Source: Streptomyces sp. Ru72 (GTDB lineage Bacteria > Actinomycetota > Actinomycetes > Streptomycetales > Streptomycetaceae). Taken from it: DNA of 53,219 nt. The translations under genes were made by a program, and so were the position numbers. Below are positions 16,828 to 26,597 of this stretch, one piece after another. The notes beneath the pieces are model-generated. The model was not told the origin of the DNA. It saw only the letters and a list, made by a program, of their open reading frames with translations, and did no database searches. The stretch covers positions 1-53,219 of the forward strand of contig NZ_PQSR01000051.1 of NCBI RefSeq assembly GCF_002920635.1, given 5' to 3'. Position 1 is the first letter of the stretch. Every line of letters begins with the position of its first letter.

Positions 16828-19080
16828 GTGAAAACCACCACCCGGCCATGGCGCCGGACCGCCCTGACAGCCGCCGTGACCCTGCTCGCCACGCTCCCCG
16901 TCCTTCCGGCAGCCACACCGGCTTCGGCCGACACCGCACCTGGTCAGGCGTCGGTCTGGCTCACCGATCTGTCCACCAACACCCACCTGGCCAAGCAGCC
17001 GTCGGTGACCTGGAAAGCCGGACCCGTACCGGCCGGTTCGACGATCACCGTCGACACGACCCGTAAGTACCAGCCGATGTCCGGCTTCGGAGCCTCTTTC
17101 ACCGACTCCTCCGCCTGGCTGGTCGGCACCAAGCTCGACTCCAAACAGCGGAACGCGCTCATGCGCGACCTGTTCAGCCGCCGCGACGGCATCGGCCTGA
17201 GCTTCCTGCGCCAGCCGATGGCCGCCACCGACTTCACCGCGAGCGGCACCTACTCCTACGACGACATGCCCGCCGGCCAGAGCGATCCCGCGCTGGCCGA
17301 CTTCACGATCGACCACGACCGGTCGTACACCATCCCCCTGCTGAAGCAGGCCCGCTCGATCAACCCGCAGCTGACCGTCATGGCCACCCCGTGGAGCCCG
17401 CCCGGATGGATGAAGACCAGTGACACGATGAACGGCGGCCGGCTCAAGCCTGACGCCTACCAGCAGCTCGCCGACTACTTCGCGAAGTTCCTCAAGGCGT
17501 ACGCGGCGGCCGGCGTCCCGGTGCGCTACGTCACCCCGCAGAACGAGCCGCTGAACAACACCTCCGCCTACCCCAGCATGGGCCTGACGGCGGACGAGGC
17601 CAAGACCCTCATCAACGACTACCTCGCCCCCACGCTGCGCAAGCAGCACCTGTCCACCGGCATCCTGGGCTACGACCACAACTGGGACGTCACCAGCTAC
17701 CCCGAGTCCCTGTACACCGAGGCGGCGAGCGCCAAGAACGTCACCGGCACGGCCTGGCACTGCTACGCCGGCGACGTCTCCGCCCAGAGCGTCGTCCACA
17801 ACGACTACCCGGGCAAACCCGCCTTCCAGAGCGAGTGCTCCGGCGGCAGCTGGGAGGGCGACGAGCAGGGCGGCTTCGCCGGCGCGATGGACAACGTCAT
17901 CAACGGCCCGCGGAACTGGGCCCAGAGCATCATCCGCTGGAACATCGCCCTGGACAGCTCAAGCGGCCCCACCAACAACGGCTGCCAGGGCTGCCGGCCC
18001 GTGGTGACCGTCTCCCCGAAGACCGACGGCACCTGGGGCTACACGCCGACGGCCGACTACTGGGGCCTCGCGCAGGCCAGCAAGTTCGTCCAGCCAGGAG
18101 CGCGCCGAGTCGCCTCCAACACCCTGGGCAAGGGCAACGTCGAGGACGTCGCCTTCACCAACCCCGACGGCTCCACCGCCCTGGTCACCTACAACTCCGG
18201 CAGCACGGCACGCACCTTCACTGTGGGCTGGGGAGGCCGCCACTTCACCTACACGCTCACCGCGGGAGCAGCCGCCACCTTCACCTGGACCGGCGCCCAG
18301 CACGGCAGCACCGACCCGGCCGCCATCGGCTCCGTCGACATCCCCTTTCGTAACACCGACGGCAGCCAGGCCCTGATCACCTACGACAGCAGCCTGCTCG
18401 CCCAGCAGCCCCAGGTACGCATCGGCGACCAGTGGCTCGGCTACACCCTGCCCACCGGCGCATCCCTCACCCCGCCCACGGGCGAGACGGCCCTGCCTCG
18501 CGACGGCTGGCAGGCCACGGCCTCTGCGAGCAGTTCGGACGACCTGCCGTCCAAGGCCATCGACGGTGACCCGGCCACCCGCTGGAGTCTGGGACACGGC
18601 ATGCAACCAGGCGACTGGTTCCAGCTCGACCTCGGCTCTACGCAGACATTCGACCAGATCGTCCTGGACACCACCGCCTCTTCCGGCGACTTCGTCCGCC
18701 AGTACGAGGTGTACACCTCCGACGACGGCACCACCTGGGGCAAGCCCATCGCCACCGGCCCCGGCAGCACCGTGACCCGGATCCTGCTGCCCAGCACCAC
18801 CGCCCGCTACATCCGGGTGGTCAACGAGGCCAGCTCTGGCAGCTGGTGGTCCATCCACGACCTCGCCGTCCTCGCCCCCGATGGCAAGACCACGCCGGCC
18901 ACGGGTGCGAGCACCGGCCTTCAGCGCAAGAGCGCGACACTGCCCGACGGCACTCAGCTGCAGGTGACGTACAACTCCGGGACCGGCATCGCCAGGTTCG
19001 ACGTGCCGTGGGGCAGCGCCACATACAGCTATCGACTGCCCGCCAGGGCAACCGCGATCTTCACGACACGGCAATCCTGA
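16828..19080 (+). CDS. secreted GH30-family glycosidase with F5/8 type C carbohydrate-binding domain
   Basis: 750 residues. Signal peptide ALTAAVTLLATLPVLPAATP with cleavage near ASA-DT. The GH30 barrel follows: MSGFGASFTDSSAWL, FLRQPMAATDF, TPWSPPGWMKTSD, acid/base Glu240 in TPQNEPLNN and nucleophile Glu336 in FQSECSGGSW. A beta-sandwich side domain comes next, then a discoidin-type module (ATASASSSDDLPSKAIDGDP, about 555-690) and a short C-terminal beta domain. GTG 16828 has AAGGAGC seven bases upstream; the frame is open before it. GH30 members cut beta-glucosides, beta-1,6-glucans, xylans or beta-fucosides. The subfamily and substrate are not fixed here. Confidence 0.9.
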   Translation: MKTTTRPWRRTALTAAVTLLATLPVLPAATPASADTAPGQASVWLTDLSTNTHLAKQPSVTWKAGPVPAGSTITVDTTRKYQPMSGFGASFTDSSAWLVGTKLDSKQRNALMRDLFSRRDGIGLSFLRQPMAATDFTASGTYSYDDMPAGQSDPALADFTIDHDRSYTIPLLKQARSINPQLTVMATPWSPPGWMKTSDTMNGGRLKPDAYQQLADYFAKFLKAYAAAGVPVRYVTPQNEPLNNTSAYPSMGLTADEAKTLINDYLAPTLRKQHLSTGILGYDHNWDVTSYPESLYTEAASAKNVTGTAWHCYAGDVSAQSVVHNDYPGKPAFQSECSGGSWEGDEQGGFAGAMDNVINGPRNWAQSIIRWNIALDSSSGPTNNGCQGCRPVVTVSPKTDGTWGYTPTADYWGLAQASKFVQPGARRVASNTLGKGNVEDVAFTNPDGSTALVTYNSGSTARTFTVGWGGRHFTYTLTAGAAATFTWTGAQHGSTDPAAIGSVDIPFRNTDGSQALITYDSSLLAQQPQVRIGDQWLGYTLPTGASLTPPTGETALPRDGWQATASASSSDDLPSKAIDGDPATRWSLGHGMQPGDWFQLDLGSTQTFDQIVLDTTASSGDFVRQYEVYTSDDGTTWGKPIATGPGSTVTRILLPSTTARYIRVVNEASSGSWWSIHDLAVLAPDGKTTPATGASTGLQRKSATLPDGTQLQVTYNSGTGIARFDVPWGSATYSYRLPARATAIFTTRQS

Positions 19081-19117
19081 ACCCGCACCTGCCCGTCGAC
19101 CGAAACTGCGCCTTCTC

Positions 19118-19152
19118 AGAGCCCCGCGTGGCAACAAGCCACGTGGGGCTCT
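19118..19152 (+). terminator. hairpin terminator of the GH3-ABC-GH30 operon
   Basis: A 15-bp stem (19118-19132 with 19138-19152, one G-U pair) closes an AACAA loop, 37 bases after the GH30 stop. Confidence 0.8.
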
Positions 19153-20139
19153 CCCCGCCAGGGCGTGGCACAGGCGCCGACCCAAATGCAGGCCGAGCTC
19201 GTGGACTCGGAGACCAGCGAACTATGTCGAACTTGGGCTCGCTGGCCCACCCCGGCAGCGGCACAGGATCAGGCACACGGTGGCCAGCATCGGCTCCGGC
19301 AGCGTCCACATCACGCACGATGCCTTCCACCCGGGCCATCGGCTGCCCGGGTGACCGCCATGGCCGGACCGGTCTTCGTCGGGCCCGTGGTCGGGGCGAG
19401 GGTGCCCCGACCATGCTGCCGCTGACGGCGCCCATGGGAGTGAAGGAAAAGGCACGGGCGGGATAGGCGGCGCAGCCGCGGCCGGGGAACAGGGCGCGCG
19501 CTCAGCCGGTTGCGCGTCGGGACGGCCGCCGCGCCCATGCCGCCGTCAGCGCGGCGGCGACGCCAGGCGGGGGAGGTCGGCGGGGAGAGGTCGGGGCGGG
19601 CACGGTGCAGGCGTGCGGGGTGGCGCCACCGGCCGGAGGCATCGCGGGCGACGTCGACGCCGACTTCCACCACCAGCTCCGGTTCCACCAGCGTGACGTC
19701 CAGCGTCTCCCGACTGCCCCACCCGGCGGAGAACGACCAGCCCGTCCATGGATGACCGCGCCGCGCCGGGGCGAGTAGCCCGGCGACCGTGCTGATCGCT
19801 GTCCGCCCTGGCGGGGCTCCGCACCCGGATCGCCGCCCTCGCGGACGACCTCGTCTACCTGCTCGGCGCGCTTGCGTATCTGGCGCGCCCCGACTTCGTG
19901 CTGTTCGGTACGGCGGTCCTCTGGCGACCTGTCACTGCGGGCCTACTTCCGCTGCCTCGACCGCTCGGCCCGCCCAAGGCCGGTGCGGCAGGTGGGTGGA
20001 GGCCATCGGCTCCTGCGGGGTAGTGGGCGGCTGAGACCGCCGCTGGTCACCGCCTGGCCGTGTCGTCGCCCTCTCCGCGGCCCGCGGCGGTGAGGTCGTG
20101 GTGAGGGACCACCACCGCCGCCCGTTTCGGGATGGCCTG
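19153..20139. other. gene-poor stretch between convergent glycosidase genes
   Basis: Nearly 1 kb with no supported gene. A hydrophobic forward-strand run near 19845-19930 (LVYLLGALAYLARPDFVLFG) could be a scrap of a membrane protein, but it has no start or family match. A bulged GC-rich hairpin around 20083-20117 may terminate the leftward GH78 gene. Confidence 0.4.
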
Positions 20140-23100
20140 CTACTTGATGCGGATCTCGGCGAGCTGGAGGCGGTACTTGGCGGTCTCGTCCGAGGCGGGC
20201 TTGCCGAGCTTCGAGACCTTCAGGCGTACGTAGCGGCCGGTGGCGGACGTGAGGGTGTACGTCTGAGCGGCTCCGTTGGGGTTGGGTTCGGCGGTGATGG
20301 TGCGGGCGGTGGTGTAGGTGCTCGACCCGTCGGGGCGGGTCTGGATGGTGAAGTCGACAGGGAAGCCCGGCGAGCCTCCGCCGGCTGCGCCGGTGTCGGT
20401 CCGGGGGTGGAGGGCAACGGAGCCGATGGCCCGGTTGGCGCCGAGGTCGATCTCGATCCACACGGGTGTGGCGCTGACGTCGGCGGAGGGGAAGTCGATG
20501 CTGGTGTAGCCCTTGGCGCCGGTCACGCTGGTGAGGGTGCCGTCGAGGAGCCGGGTCTTGCCCCAGTCGCCGTTCTCCAGGGTGTAGTTGGCGGTGACGG
20601 TGGTCGCGGCGGTGGGGACGGTGAGTTCGGCGAGCTGGAGGCGGTACTTGGTGGTCTCGTCGACGGGAGGGGTACCGAGCTTGGTGGCCTGCAGGCGTAC
20701 GTAGCGGGCGGTCGTGGTCTTGAAGCCGTAGGTCTGCACCAGCCCGCCCGGGTTGGGCTCGGCGGTGATCGTGCGGACGGTGGTGTAGGTGCTCGATCCG
20801 TCGGGACGGGTCTGGATCGTGAAGTCGACGGGGAAGCCCGCTGTGCCGCCGCCGACCGCCGGGGTATCGGTGCGGGGGAAGAGCCGTACGGCGTCGAGGT
20901 CGGTGTCGGCGCCGAGATCGATCTCTACCCAGACGGGGTTGGCGCTGACGTCGGCGGAGGGGAAGTCGATGCTGGTGTAGCCCTTGGCGCCGGTCACGCT
21001 GGTGAGCTTGCCGTCGGTGAGCCTGGTCTTGCCCCAGTCGCTGTTCTCCAGGCTGCTGTTGCTGGTGACGGGCCGGCCGAGGGCGAGGTTGTCGAGGCGG
21101 CCGGCGCCGGTGACCGTGAACGTCCAGCTGCCCGGCTGGAGGGTGAAGTAGACGTACGAGGAGTCCTTGCTGGCGTAGCTGAGGCCCGGGACGCTGCCGG
21201 TGGAGGCGCCGCCCGTGAAGACGGTGGTTCCGTTGGCCTTGATGACCGGTGAGGAGCCGCGGTACGTCGGAACACCCACCCGCGCGGTCGTCGCGCTCGG
21301 GGAGGTGAGGGTCAGGGTGACCTGGTCGCCGTCGCGCGTGATGCCGAAGCGGATGTCGCCCTTGACGGTCGGCGTGACCGTGTTGATCTTCGTGAGGGTG
21401 CCGGTCTGCGGGATGACGTCGTACGTCTCCCAGCCGGGCTTGGTGGGGCGGAGGCCCGCGGCGTAGGCGGACAGGGTGTACAGGGGGCCGCCGTTCCAGG
21501 CGTGGTTGTCGGTTCCGCCTGACTTATCCCAGATCTCCCACAGGGTGTAGCAGGCGGGGTCGGCGACCTGGGCGGCGTAGCGGTTGCGCATCCGCTCCTC
21601 GGCGACGGCGGCCGCTCCCATGAGGTACAGCGCTTCCAGGACGTAGAACTCCATGTAGGGGCTGGCGTTGAGGTGGGTGCGCAGCACCTCGGTGATCGCC
21701 CGGTAGCGGGAGGCGGGCGCGAGGCCGGCGACGACGGCGAGGCCGTTGGCGCGGTCATCGGTGTCGCCGGTGTAGCCGGGTGAGCGGTACTCGTTCCTGG
21801 AGGTGTCCCACAGAACGCTGTCGAAGTTGGCCTTGATGCTGTCGCGCTTGGCCTGCCAGGCGGCGACGTCACCGCTGTTGCCGCTGAGACCGGCGAGGGT
21901 GATGGCCGTGCCGAGGGCCAGGTAGTACCAGCAGTTGTCCAGGACGCGGGCGTCGATGTTGCTGCCCCAGTCCTCCCAGTCCCAGTCCCCGGCGCGGTGG
22001 CTGACCAGCCCGGCCGAGTCCAGGCTCCACAGGTTCAGGTACGCCTTCACCGCCGGGTAGGTGCCGGAGACCGCGTCGGGGTTGCCGGTGTAGAGGTGGT
22101 ACGTGCCGAAGGCCCACACCGAGGCGAGCATCTGGACGGGCAGTTCAGCGGTCCAGATGGTGGACGGGATCGGCGCGTACAGCACGCCGCCGGGCTTCTG
22201 CCAGGCGGTCAGCTGGGCGATGGCCTTGGCACCGAGGGCGTGGGAGCGGGTGTCGAAGGTGTAGAAGCCTTCCTTGAGCTGGTTGACCACGTCGCCCCAC
22301 CACTGGGCGCGCTCGCGGGTGGGGCAGTCCATGTAGTTGTCGCGCATGTTGACGTACATCGTGCGCGCCGCTTTGCCCCACAGGGTGTCGAAGAAGGCCT
22401 CGCTGCTGCTGAACGATCCGGCGAAGTCGGTGTCGTAGCCGGACTCCCGGTACCTCAGGTCCAGGATGGTGACGCCCGCGGGGATCGTGTACCTCACCGC
22501 CGTGCCGCTCATCCAGGCCAGCGCCTCGAACTCCTGGACGCCGCCCGTGCAGACGTAGGTGGCGCGGACGTTGTTCTCCGCTCCGGGTGTGAGGCCGGTC
22601 AGGCCGTCGCCGTCGGCGTAGTGGTCGGTCTGAATGCCGATCACCGCTCCGGCCGGAGCGTCCACCTTCAGATACGGCGTGACCTGGAGGTTGGACGGCA
22701 GCGTGGCCCAGATCGCGGTGGCACCCTGTCCCGTGGACGGCAGCGACGACGCGTTGCCGTAGGACTTCAGGCCCGAGTACCGGAACTGCGGGACCGGCCG
22801 CCGGACGAGATCGTTCCAGGGCGCGGCACCGGCGGCCCCGAAGTCGGTGGGCGCACTCCACGCGCTGTCGTCGAAGCCGGCCGACTCCCAGGCGGTCATG
22901 GCGGTGGCGTTGCGGGCGTCGTAGTAGACGTTGGACTCGGGCAGGCGGAAGTTGACCTGGGTGCCGCTGGTGTTGTTGGAGTAGCCCGGGTGGACGGTGT
23001 GCTTCCAACTGGTGTCGCTGACCACCCGGGTGGTGGTCGAACCGGTGGTGATGTCGGACTGGAACAGCAGACCGCCCTTGCCGCTGCTGCTGTGCGAGAA

Positions 23101-23502
23101 GCCCTGCTTGCCGAAGTACCACACCAGCAACGCCACCGTGTTGCGGCCGCTAGTGAGGTACGGGGCGAGGTCGATCTCGTCGTAGTAGGTGCCGGTGCGG
23201 TTGGGGCCGCGCTTGAGCTGCCCGTCGAAGACGACGAGCGTGCCGTTGACCCACAGCCAGTACTTGGAGTCCGCCGCGATCTGCGTCACCGCCTGCGACG
23301 GCGCCGAGCTCAGAGTGAACGACTTGCGGAAGGCGACCCACTGGTTCGCTGAGCTGGACGGAGCCCAGATCCACTTCGCGGTCCAGGAGATGGCGGCCGA
23401 CGCAGCGGGAGCGAGCCCCGGCATGAGCGCCGAGCCGAGGGTAGGCGCGAGCGCCACGGCTATGGCCGAGCGCAGGACGGACCGGCGCGTTACAGAGGAC
23501 AT
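20140..23502 (-). CDS. Tat-exported GH78-type alpha-L-rhamnosidase-like protein with two F5/8 type C domains
   Basis: 1120 residues. A twin-arginine signal (TRRSVLRSAIAVALAPTLGS) is followed by an N-terminal beta-sandwich (WIWAPSSSANQWVAFRKSF) and the six-hairpin barrel. The barrel has the diagnostic YMDCPTRERAQWWGD and AWNGGPLYTLSAYAAGLRP. Two tandem discoidin-like modules close the protein, at about 835-975 and 980-1120. They are near copies (KGYTSIDFPSADVSANPVW against KGYTSIDFPSADVSATPVW). GH78 enzymes remove terminal alpha-L-rhamnose from glycosides or cell-wall glycans. ATG 23502 has AGGAGC upstream. It converges on the GH30 gene and may share the same glycan target. Confidence 0.88.
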   Translation of the reverse strand: MSSVTRRSVLRSAIAVALAPTLGSALMPGLAPAASAAISWTAKWIWAPSSSANQWVAFRKSFTLSSAPSQAVTQIAADSKYWLWVNGTLVVFDGQLKRGPNRTGTYYDEIDLAPYLTSGRNTVALLVWYFGKQGFSHSSSGKGGLLFQSDITTGSTTTRVVSDTSWKHTVHPGYSNNTSGTQVNFRLPESNVYYDARNATAMTAWESAGFDDSAWSAPTDFGAAGAAPWNDLVRRPVPQFRYSGLKSYGNASSLPSTGQGATAIWATLPSNLQVTPYLKVDAPAGAVIGIQTDHYADGDGLTGLTPGAENNVRATYVCTGGVQEFEALAWMSGTAVRYTIPAGVTILDLRYRESGYDTDFAGSFSSSEAFFDTLWGKAARTMYVNMRDNYMDCPTRERAQWWGDVVNQLKEGFYTFDTRSHALGAKAIAQLTAWQKPGGVLYAPIPSTIWTAELPVQMLASVWAFGTYHLYTGNPDAVSGTYPAVKAYLNLWSLDSAGLVSHRAGDWDWEDWGSNIDARVLDNCWYYLALGTAITLAGLSGNSGDVAAWQAKRDSIKANFDSVLWDTSRNEYRSPGYTGDTDDRANGLAVVAGLAPASRYRAITEVLRTHLNASPYMEFYVLEALYLMGAAAVAEERMRNRYAAQVADPACYTLWEIWDKSGGTDNHAWNGGPLYTLSAYAAGLRPTKPGWETYDVIPQTGTLTKINTVTPTVKGDIRFGITRDGDQVTLTLTSPSATTARVGVPTYRGSSPVIKANGTTVFTGGASTGSVPGLSYASKDSSYVYFTLQPGSWTFTVTGAGRLDNLALGRPVTSNSSLENSDWGKTRLTDGKLTSVTGAKGYTSIDFPSADVSANPVWVEIDLGADTDLDAVRLFPRTDTPAVGGGTAGFPVDFTIQTRPDGSSTYTTVRTITAEPNPGGLVQTYGFKTTTARYVRLQATKLGTPPVDETTKYRLQLAELTVPTAATTVTANYTLENGDWGKTRLLDGTLTSVTGAKGYTSIDFPSADVSATPVWIEIDLGANRAIGSVALHPRTDTGAAGGGSPGFPVDFTIQTRPDGSSTYTTARTITAEPNPNGAAQTYTLTSATGRYVRLKVSKLGKPASDETAKYRLQLAEIRIK
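20470..21060. repeat. direct DNA repeat encoding the duplicated F5/8 type C modules
   Basis: The segment beginning GCGCTGACGTCGGCGGAGGG occurs at about 20473 and again at about 20943. The two copies are identical for roughly 65 bases and highly similar for longer. Coding spacing is about 470 bases, one module. This points to recent tandem duplication or ongoing homogenisation. Confidence 0.8.
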
Positions 23503-23854
23503 GCGGGCTCCTGCTGTCGATGAGCGGTGATTTGGGGCTGGGGGGCGTTCCTGAAGACCGGGGAAGTGGGGATGCGGCGACGCCACACTTTTGAATCGTT
23601 TCATTCGTGTGTTTGCAGCGGGAATTCTTTGCCGCCGCGCGAGAAGGTGTCAAGGTCCGTGCAGGCGGAATTCGGCCGTGGCGTGCCGAGGAGGCTCGTC
23701 GAAGCGCCGTCGGTGGTGGCTGCGTAGGGCTGCTGCCTGGCGGGCTCGAGAATGGCCCCGAACGTCATCGCCTGTCACGGCATCGGAGGCGACAGTTGCC
23801 CGCGTATCGCCCGCCGCGATGACCGGCGCCGGCCTGGTCACCGCCCAGCGCGAG

Positions 23855-24207
23855 AAGTGGACCACAAGACCAACGAAATCACTGTCTTCCGGCCCATGCT
23901 CGTCGGGCTCGACCTGGCCGACACCGTGGTCACCTTCGATGCCCTTCACTCACAGACAGCGCACGCGCGCTTCCTCGTGCAGGACAAGAAGGCCCATTAC
24001 ATCGCCATGATCAAGGCGAACCAGCCGCTGCTGCACCAGCGCCTGAAGGACCTGCCCTGGCGGGATGTGCCGCTGCTGGGCAAGACCCGCGCCACCGCAC
24101 ACGGCCGCGACGAGATCCGCCGGGTCAAGACCGTCACCGTTACCGACCTGGACTTCCCCCACGCCGCGCAGGCCGTACAGATCGTGCGGCGCCGCCGCAC
24201 ACTCTCC
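23855..24207 (+). pseudogene. ISAs1-family transposase, internal fragment
   Basis: Reads REVDHKTNEITVFRPMLVGL, TVVTFDALHSQTAHARFLVQ and DKKAHYIAMIKANQPLLHQR, the core of ISAs1-type (DDE, formerly H-repeat) transposases. It then breaks off after QIVRRRR near 24207, where it joins the next fragment tail to tail. No start, N-terminus or C-terminus remains. Confidence 0.8.
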
Positions 24208-24393
24208 ACCGGCAAGGAAAGCGGCGGCGATCTGGGGCAGGGGTTCGTTCTTGCGCAGGTACACCAGGGCGACCAGGGCACGCTGGTGCGGGGGGAGCTT
24301 GCAGCGGCGGTCACCCTCGCGGGTGACGATGAGCATGGTGACCCACTCGACCAGCGCATGCGGGAGGTTGAGTACGGCAGGATGGCGAATCAA
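24207..24393 (-). pseudogene. N-terminal fragment of an IS5-type (DDE_4-like) transposase
   Basis: The reverse strand gives LPHALVEWVTMLIVTREGDR, then LPPHQRALVALVYLRKNEPL, the helix-turn-helix start of a streptomycete IS5/ISL3-like transposase. It is cut at about residue 62, exactly where the ISAs1 piece ends. Two unrelated elements were thus fused by deletion or insertion. Confidence 0.65.
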
Positions 24394-24996
24394 CGAGGCA
24401 CCTGCGCTGACGAGTTGAGACTTCGAATACCTCCCTCAACGGCGCGGGTGCCTCGTGCGTTGCGACCTCGACGCCGTCACCCCATCGGTGGCCACTCTGA
24501 AACAGCTCATTGGGCGATTCCGCGGCAACTTCAAACCAGACGGACTTCCAGGCACGGAAGCGAACGAGACGGATGGCCGAGCATCCGCCCTGGAGAGCGT
24601 CATTCGCCACCTATCGGAGGAAGACCCTCAAAGCAGGGCAGGGGCGAGACTCGCATATAGGGCTTGACCTGCATAAACGCCCTCTGAGAGGGACGTGACC
24701 GAAGCCCGCCCCGAACTGCCCGCCGGCATCAACCCCCTGGGCACCCGAGACCGATACCGGCCGTCGCTGGGTCGGCCCACCGCACTGCAGACTGTCAGCG
24801 CCGCCGCCCTACGGACCATCCACCAAAACCGACCAGAGCTGGCCCGGACCGTGAGGACGCCGCGTCAACGCGCGCAGTTCATCCATAGGTCATCTTGAGT
24901 ACTCCTGGAATTACCTCGCAATTCTCAGCTGCTTCTCACATCCCACCGGTTTTGTGTCCTGCGTCGCCCGATCGGGCCGTACGACGAAGGAGGCGC
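24394..24996. other. intergenic region before the VTC operon
   Basis: About 600 bases. Two short forward frames (from 24455 and 24695) look partly protein-like but match nothing I recognise. The less GC-rich part 24890-24960 is the likely promoter region of the operon that starts at 24997. Confidence 0.4.
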
Positions 24997-25923
24997 ATGG
25001 TGGCACTACCGGTGACCACGTGGCGGAAATCCGAGAGCCGGGGGGAGGAGCAGCCCCCGGCAGAGGAACAGCCGTTGCACGTGGCCAGCAGGCTGCACTC
25101 GTTCAACCGGTTCGAACTCAAGTACCTCGTACCGGTCGAGGAGGCGGCCGAGATCCGGGACGAGCTGGCCGAGCGGATGGACCACGATCTGAACAGCCCG
25201 GTCGGCGGGTACGGGGTGTGGAGCCTGTACTACGACACACCGCAGCTGCGGTTCTACTGGGAGAAGATCGAGGGCCTGAAGTTCCGGCGCAAGCTGCGCA
25301 TCCGCCACTACGGGAACCTGGACGGGGTGACCGACGAGTCCCCGGTGTGCGTGGAGATCAAGCAGCGGGTCAACCGGGTCACACAGAAGCGCCGTATCAC
25401 CCTCCCGTACGGCGTCGCCCGCCAGTTGTGCGACGGCCGGGAGATGGTGGAGCACTCCGCCAGGGAAAGCGCCTTCATCCAGGAGGTGCTCGAACTCGTC
25501 GTACGACTGAATCTGCAGCCGACAGCGATCACCGGCTATCAGCGCGAGGCGCTGGTCGGCCGGGCCGCGGACACCGGGCTGCGGGTGACCTTCGACCGGC
25601 GCATCCGCGGCCGGGACCGGGACTTCCACTTCGGCACGGAGAACCCGGAGAACCGCTTCACCATCCCGCCGCACCTGTCGGTGATGGAGATCAAGGTCAA
25701 CGAGCGCACCCCGTACTGGATCACGGACCTGGCGGCCCGCCGCAACCTCAGCCTCATCCGGGTCTCCAAGTACGTGCAGTCCATCGAGGCGTTCGGGCTC
25801 GCGCCCCGGTCCATCTTCCACGTCCACGAGGCCGACCATCCATCGCCTCACACCCCCACCACGAACGGGCTGTCCGAGCAGCCGTCGGCGCGTCAGGCGC
25901 CCTTGAAAGCAGGAGCACAGTGA
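24997..25923 (+). CDS. VTC-domain protein (polyphosphate polymerase-like)
   Basis: 308 residues with the tunnel-forming VTC/CYTH-type fold: FNRFELKYLVPVEEA at the start, WSLYYDTPQLRFYWEKIEG, FRRKLRIRHYG, VCVEIKQRVNRVTQKRRI, TFDRRIRGRDRDFHFG and VMEIKVNERTPYWITDLA. The alternating Lys/Arg and Glu positions match the cavity residues of yeast Vtc4, which makes polyphosphate from ATP. Bacterial members often sit beside DUF4956 and CotH genes, as here. ATG 24997 follows AAGGAGG. Its stop overlaps the next start (GTGA). The C-terminal 30 residues are disordered-looking. Confidence 0.88.
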   Translation: MVALPVTTWRKSESRGEEQPPAEEQPLHVASRLHSFNRFELKYLVPVEEAAEIRDELAERMDHDLNSPVGGYGVWSLYYDTPQLRFYWEKIEGLKFRRKLRIRHYGNLDGVTDESPVCVEIKQRVNRVTQKRRITLPYGVARQLCDGREMVEHSARESAFIQEVLELVVRLNLQPTAITGYQREALVGRAADTGLRVTFDRRIRGRDRDFHFGTENPENRFTIPPHLSVMEIKVNERTPYWITDLAARRNLSLIRVSKYVQSIEAFGLAPRSIFHVHEADHPSPHTPTTNGLSEQPSARQAPLKAGAQ

Positions 25924-26597
25924 ACTTCGATCTGCAGGAACTCAGCGGCACGTTCAGCGTTGCCGATGTCGTCGTGGCCATGGCGCTGTCGTTCGTCCTG
26001 AGCACGTTGATCGGTTACGTGTACCGGTACACGCACCGCAACGTCTCCTACAGCCAGTCCTACGTCCAGACGCTCGTCATCGTGGGCATGGTCGTCGCGC
26101 TGATCATGCTCGTCGTCGGGTCCAACCTGGCGCGGGCGTTCTCCCTGGTCGGTGCGTTGTCCGTGGTCCGGTTCCGGAACGCGGTCAAGGAGACACGCGA
26201 CGTCGGCTTCATCTTCCTGGCCATGGCGATCGGCATGGCCTGCGGCGCCCGCTTCTACACGCTGGCTGCGGTCGGCGCCGTGGTGATCTGCGCCGTCATG
26301 CTCGTCATGTTCAAGTTCAACTGGTTCGCCCTCAACGTGCAGCGGCAGGTCGTCAAGGTCCAGGTACCGGCCGGTGAAGACTACGGCCCCGCCATCGGTG
26401 ACGTACTGATCAAGTACACCAGCGAGTTCGAGCTTGTGAGCACCGAGACGATCCGCGGCGGCGCGCTGACCGAGGTGTTCTACACGGTGCGCATGAAGAA
26501 GGGCACCGAGCCCGGCGACCTGGTGGCCGCACTGCAGGAGCGGACATCGGGCCAGCGGGTGACGGTGCTGACCGGTTACGACTCGACCGACCTGTGA
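25920..26597 (+). CDS. DUF4956 membrane protein
   Basis: 225 residues. Three or four membrane segments (VADVVVAMALSFVLSTLIGY, LVIVGMVVALIMLVVGSNLA, FIFLAMAIGMACGARFYTLA) enclose the conserved FSLVGALSVVRFRNAVKETR. A soluble C-terminal ACT-like part follows (VQVPAGEDYGPAIGDVLIK). The GTG start overlaps the VTC stop and the stop overlaps the CotH start (TGATG), so the three are translated together. The role of DUF4956 is not established. Context suggests a membrane partner of the polyphosphate enzyme. Confidence 0.9.
   Translation: MNFDLQELSGTFSVADVVVAMALSFVLSTLIGYVYRYTHRNVSYSQSYVQTLVIVGMVVALIMLVVGSNLARAFSLVGALSVVRFRNAVKETRDVGFIFLAMAIGMACGARFYTLAAVGAVVICAVMLVMFKFNWFALNVQRQVVKVQVPAGEDYGPAIGDVLIKYTSEFELVSTETIRGGALTEVFYTVRMKKGTEPGDLVAALQERTSGQRVTVLTGYDSTDL

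Noticed and set aside
21997..23352. Long forward open frame over the GH78-type gene
   Set aside because: Antisense shadow of the rhamnosidase-like gene.
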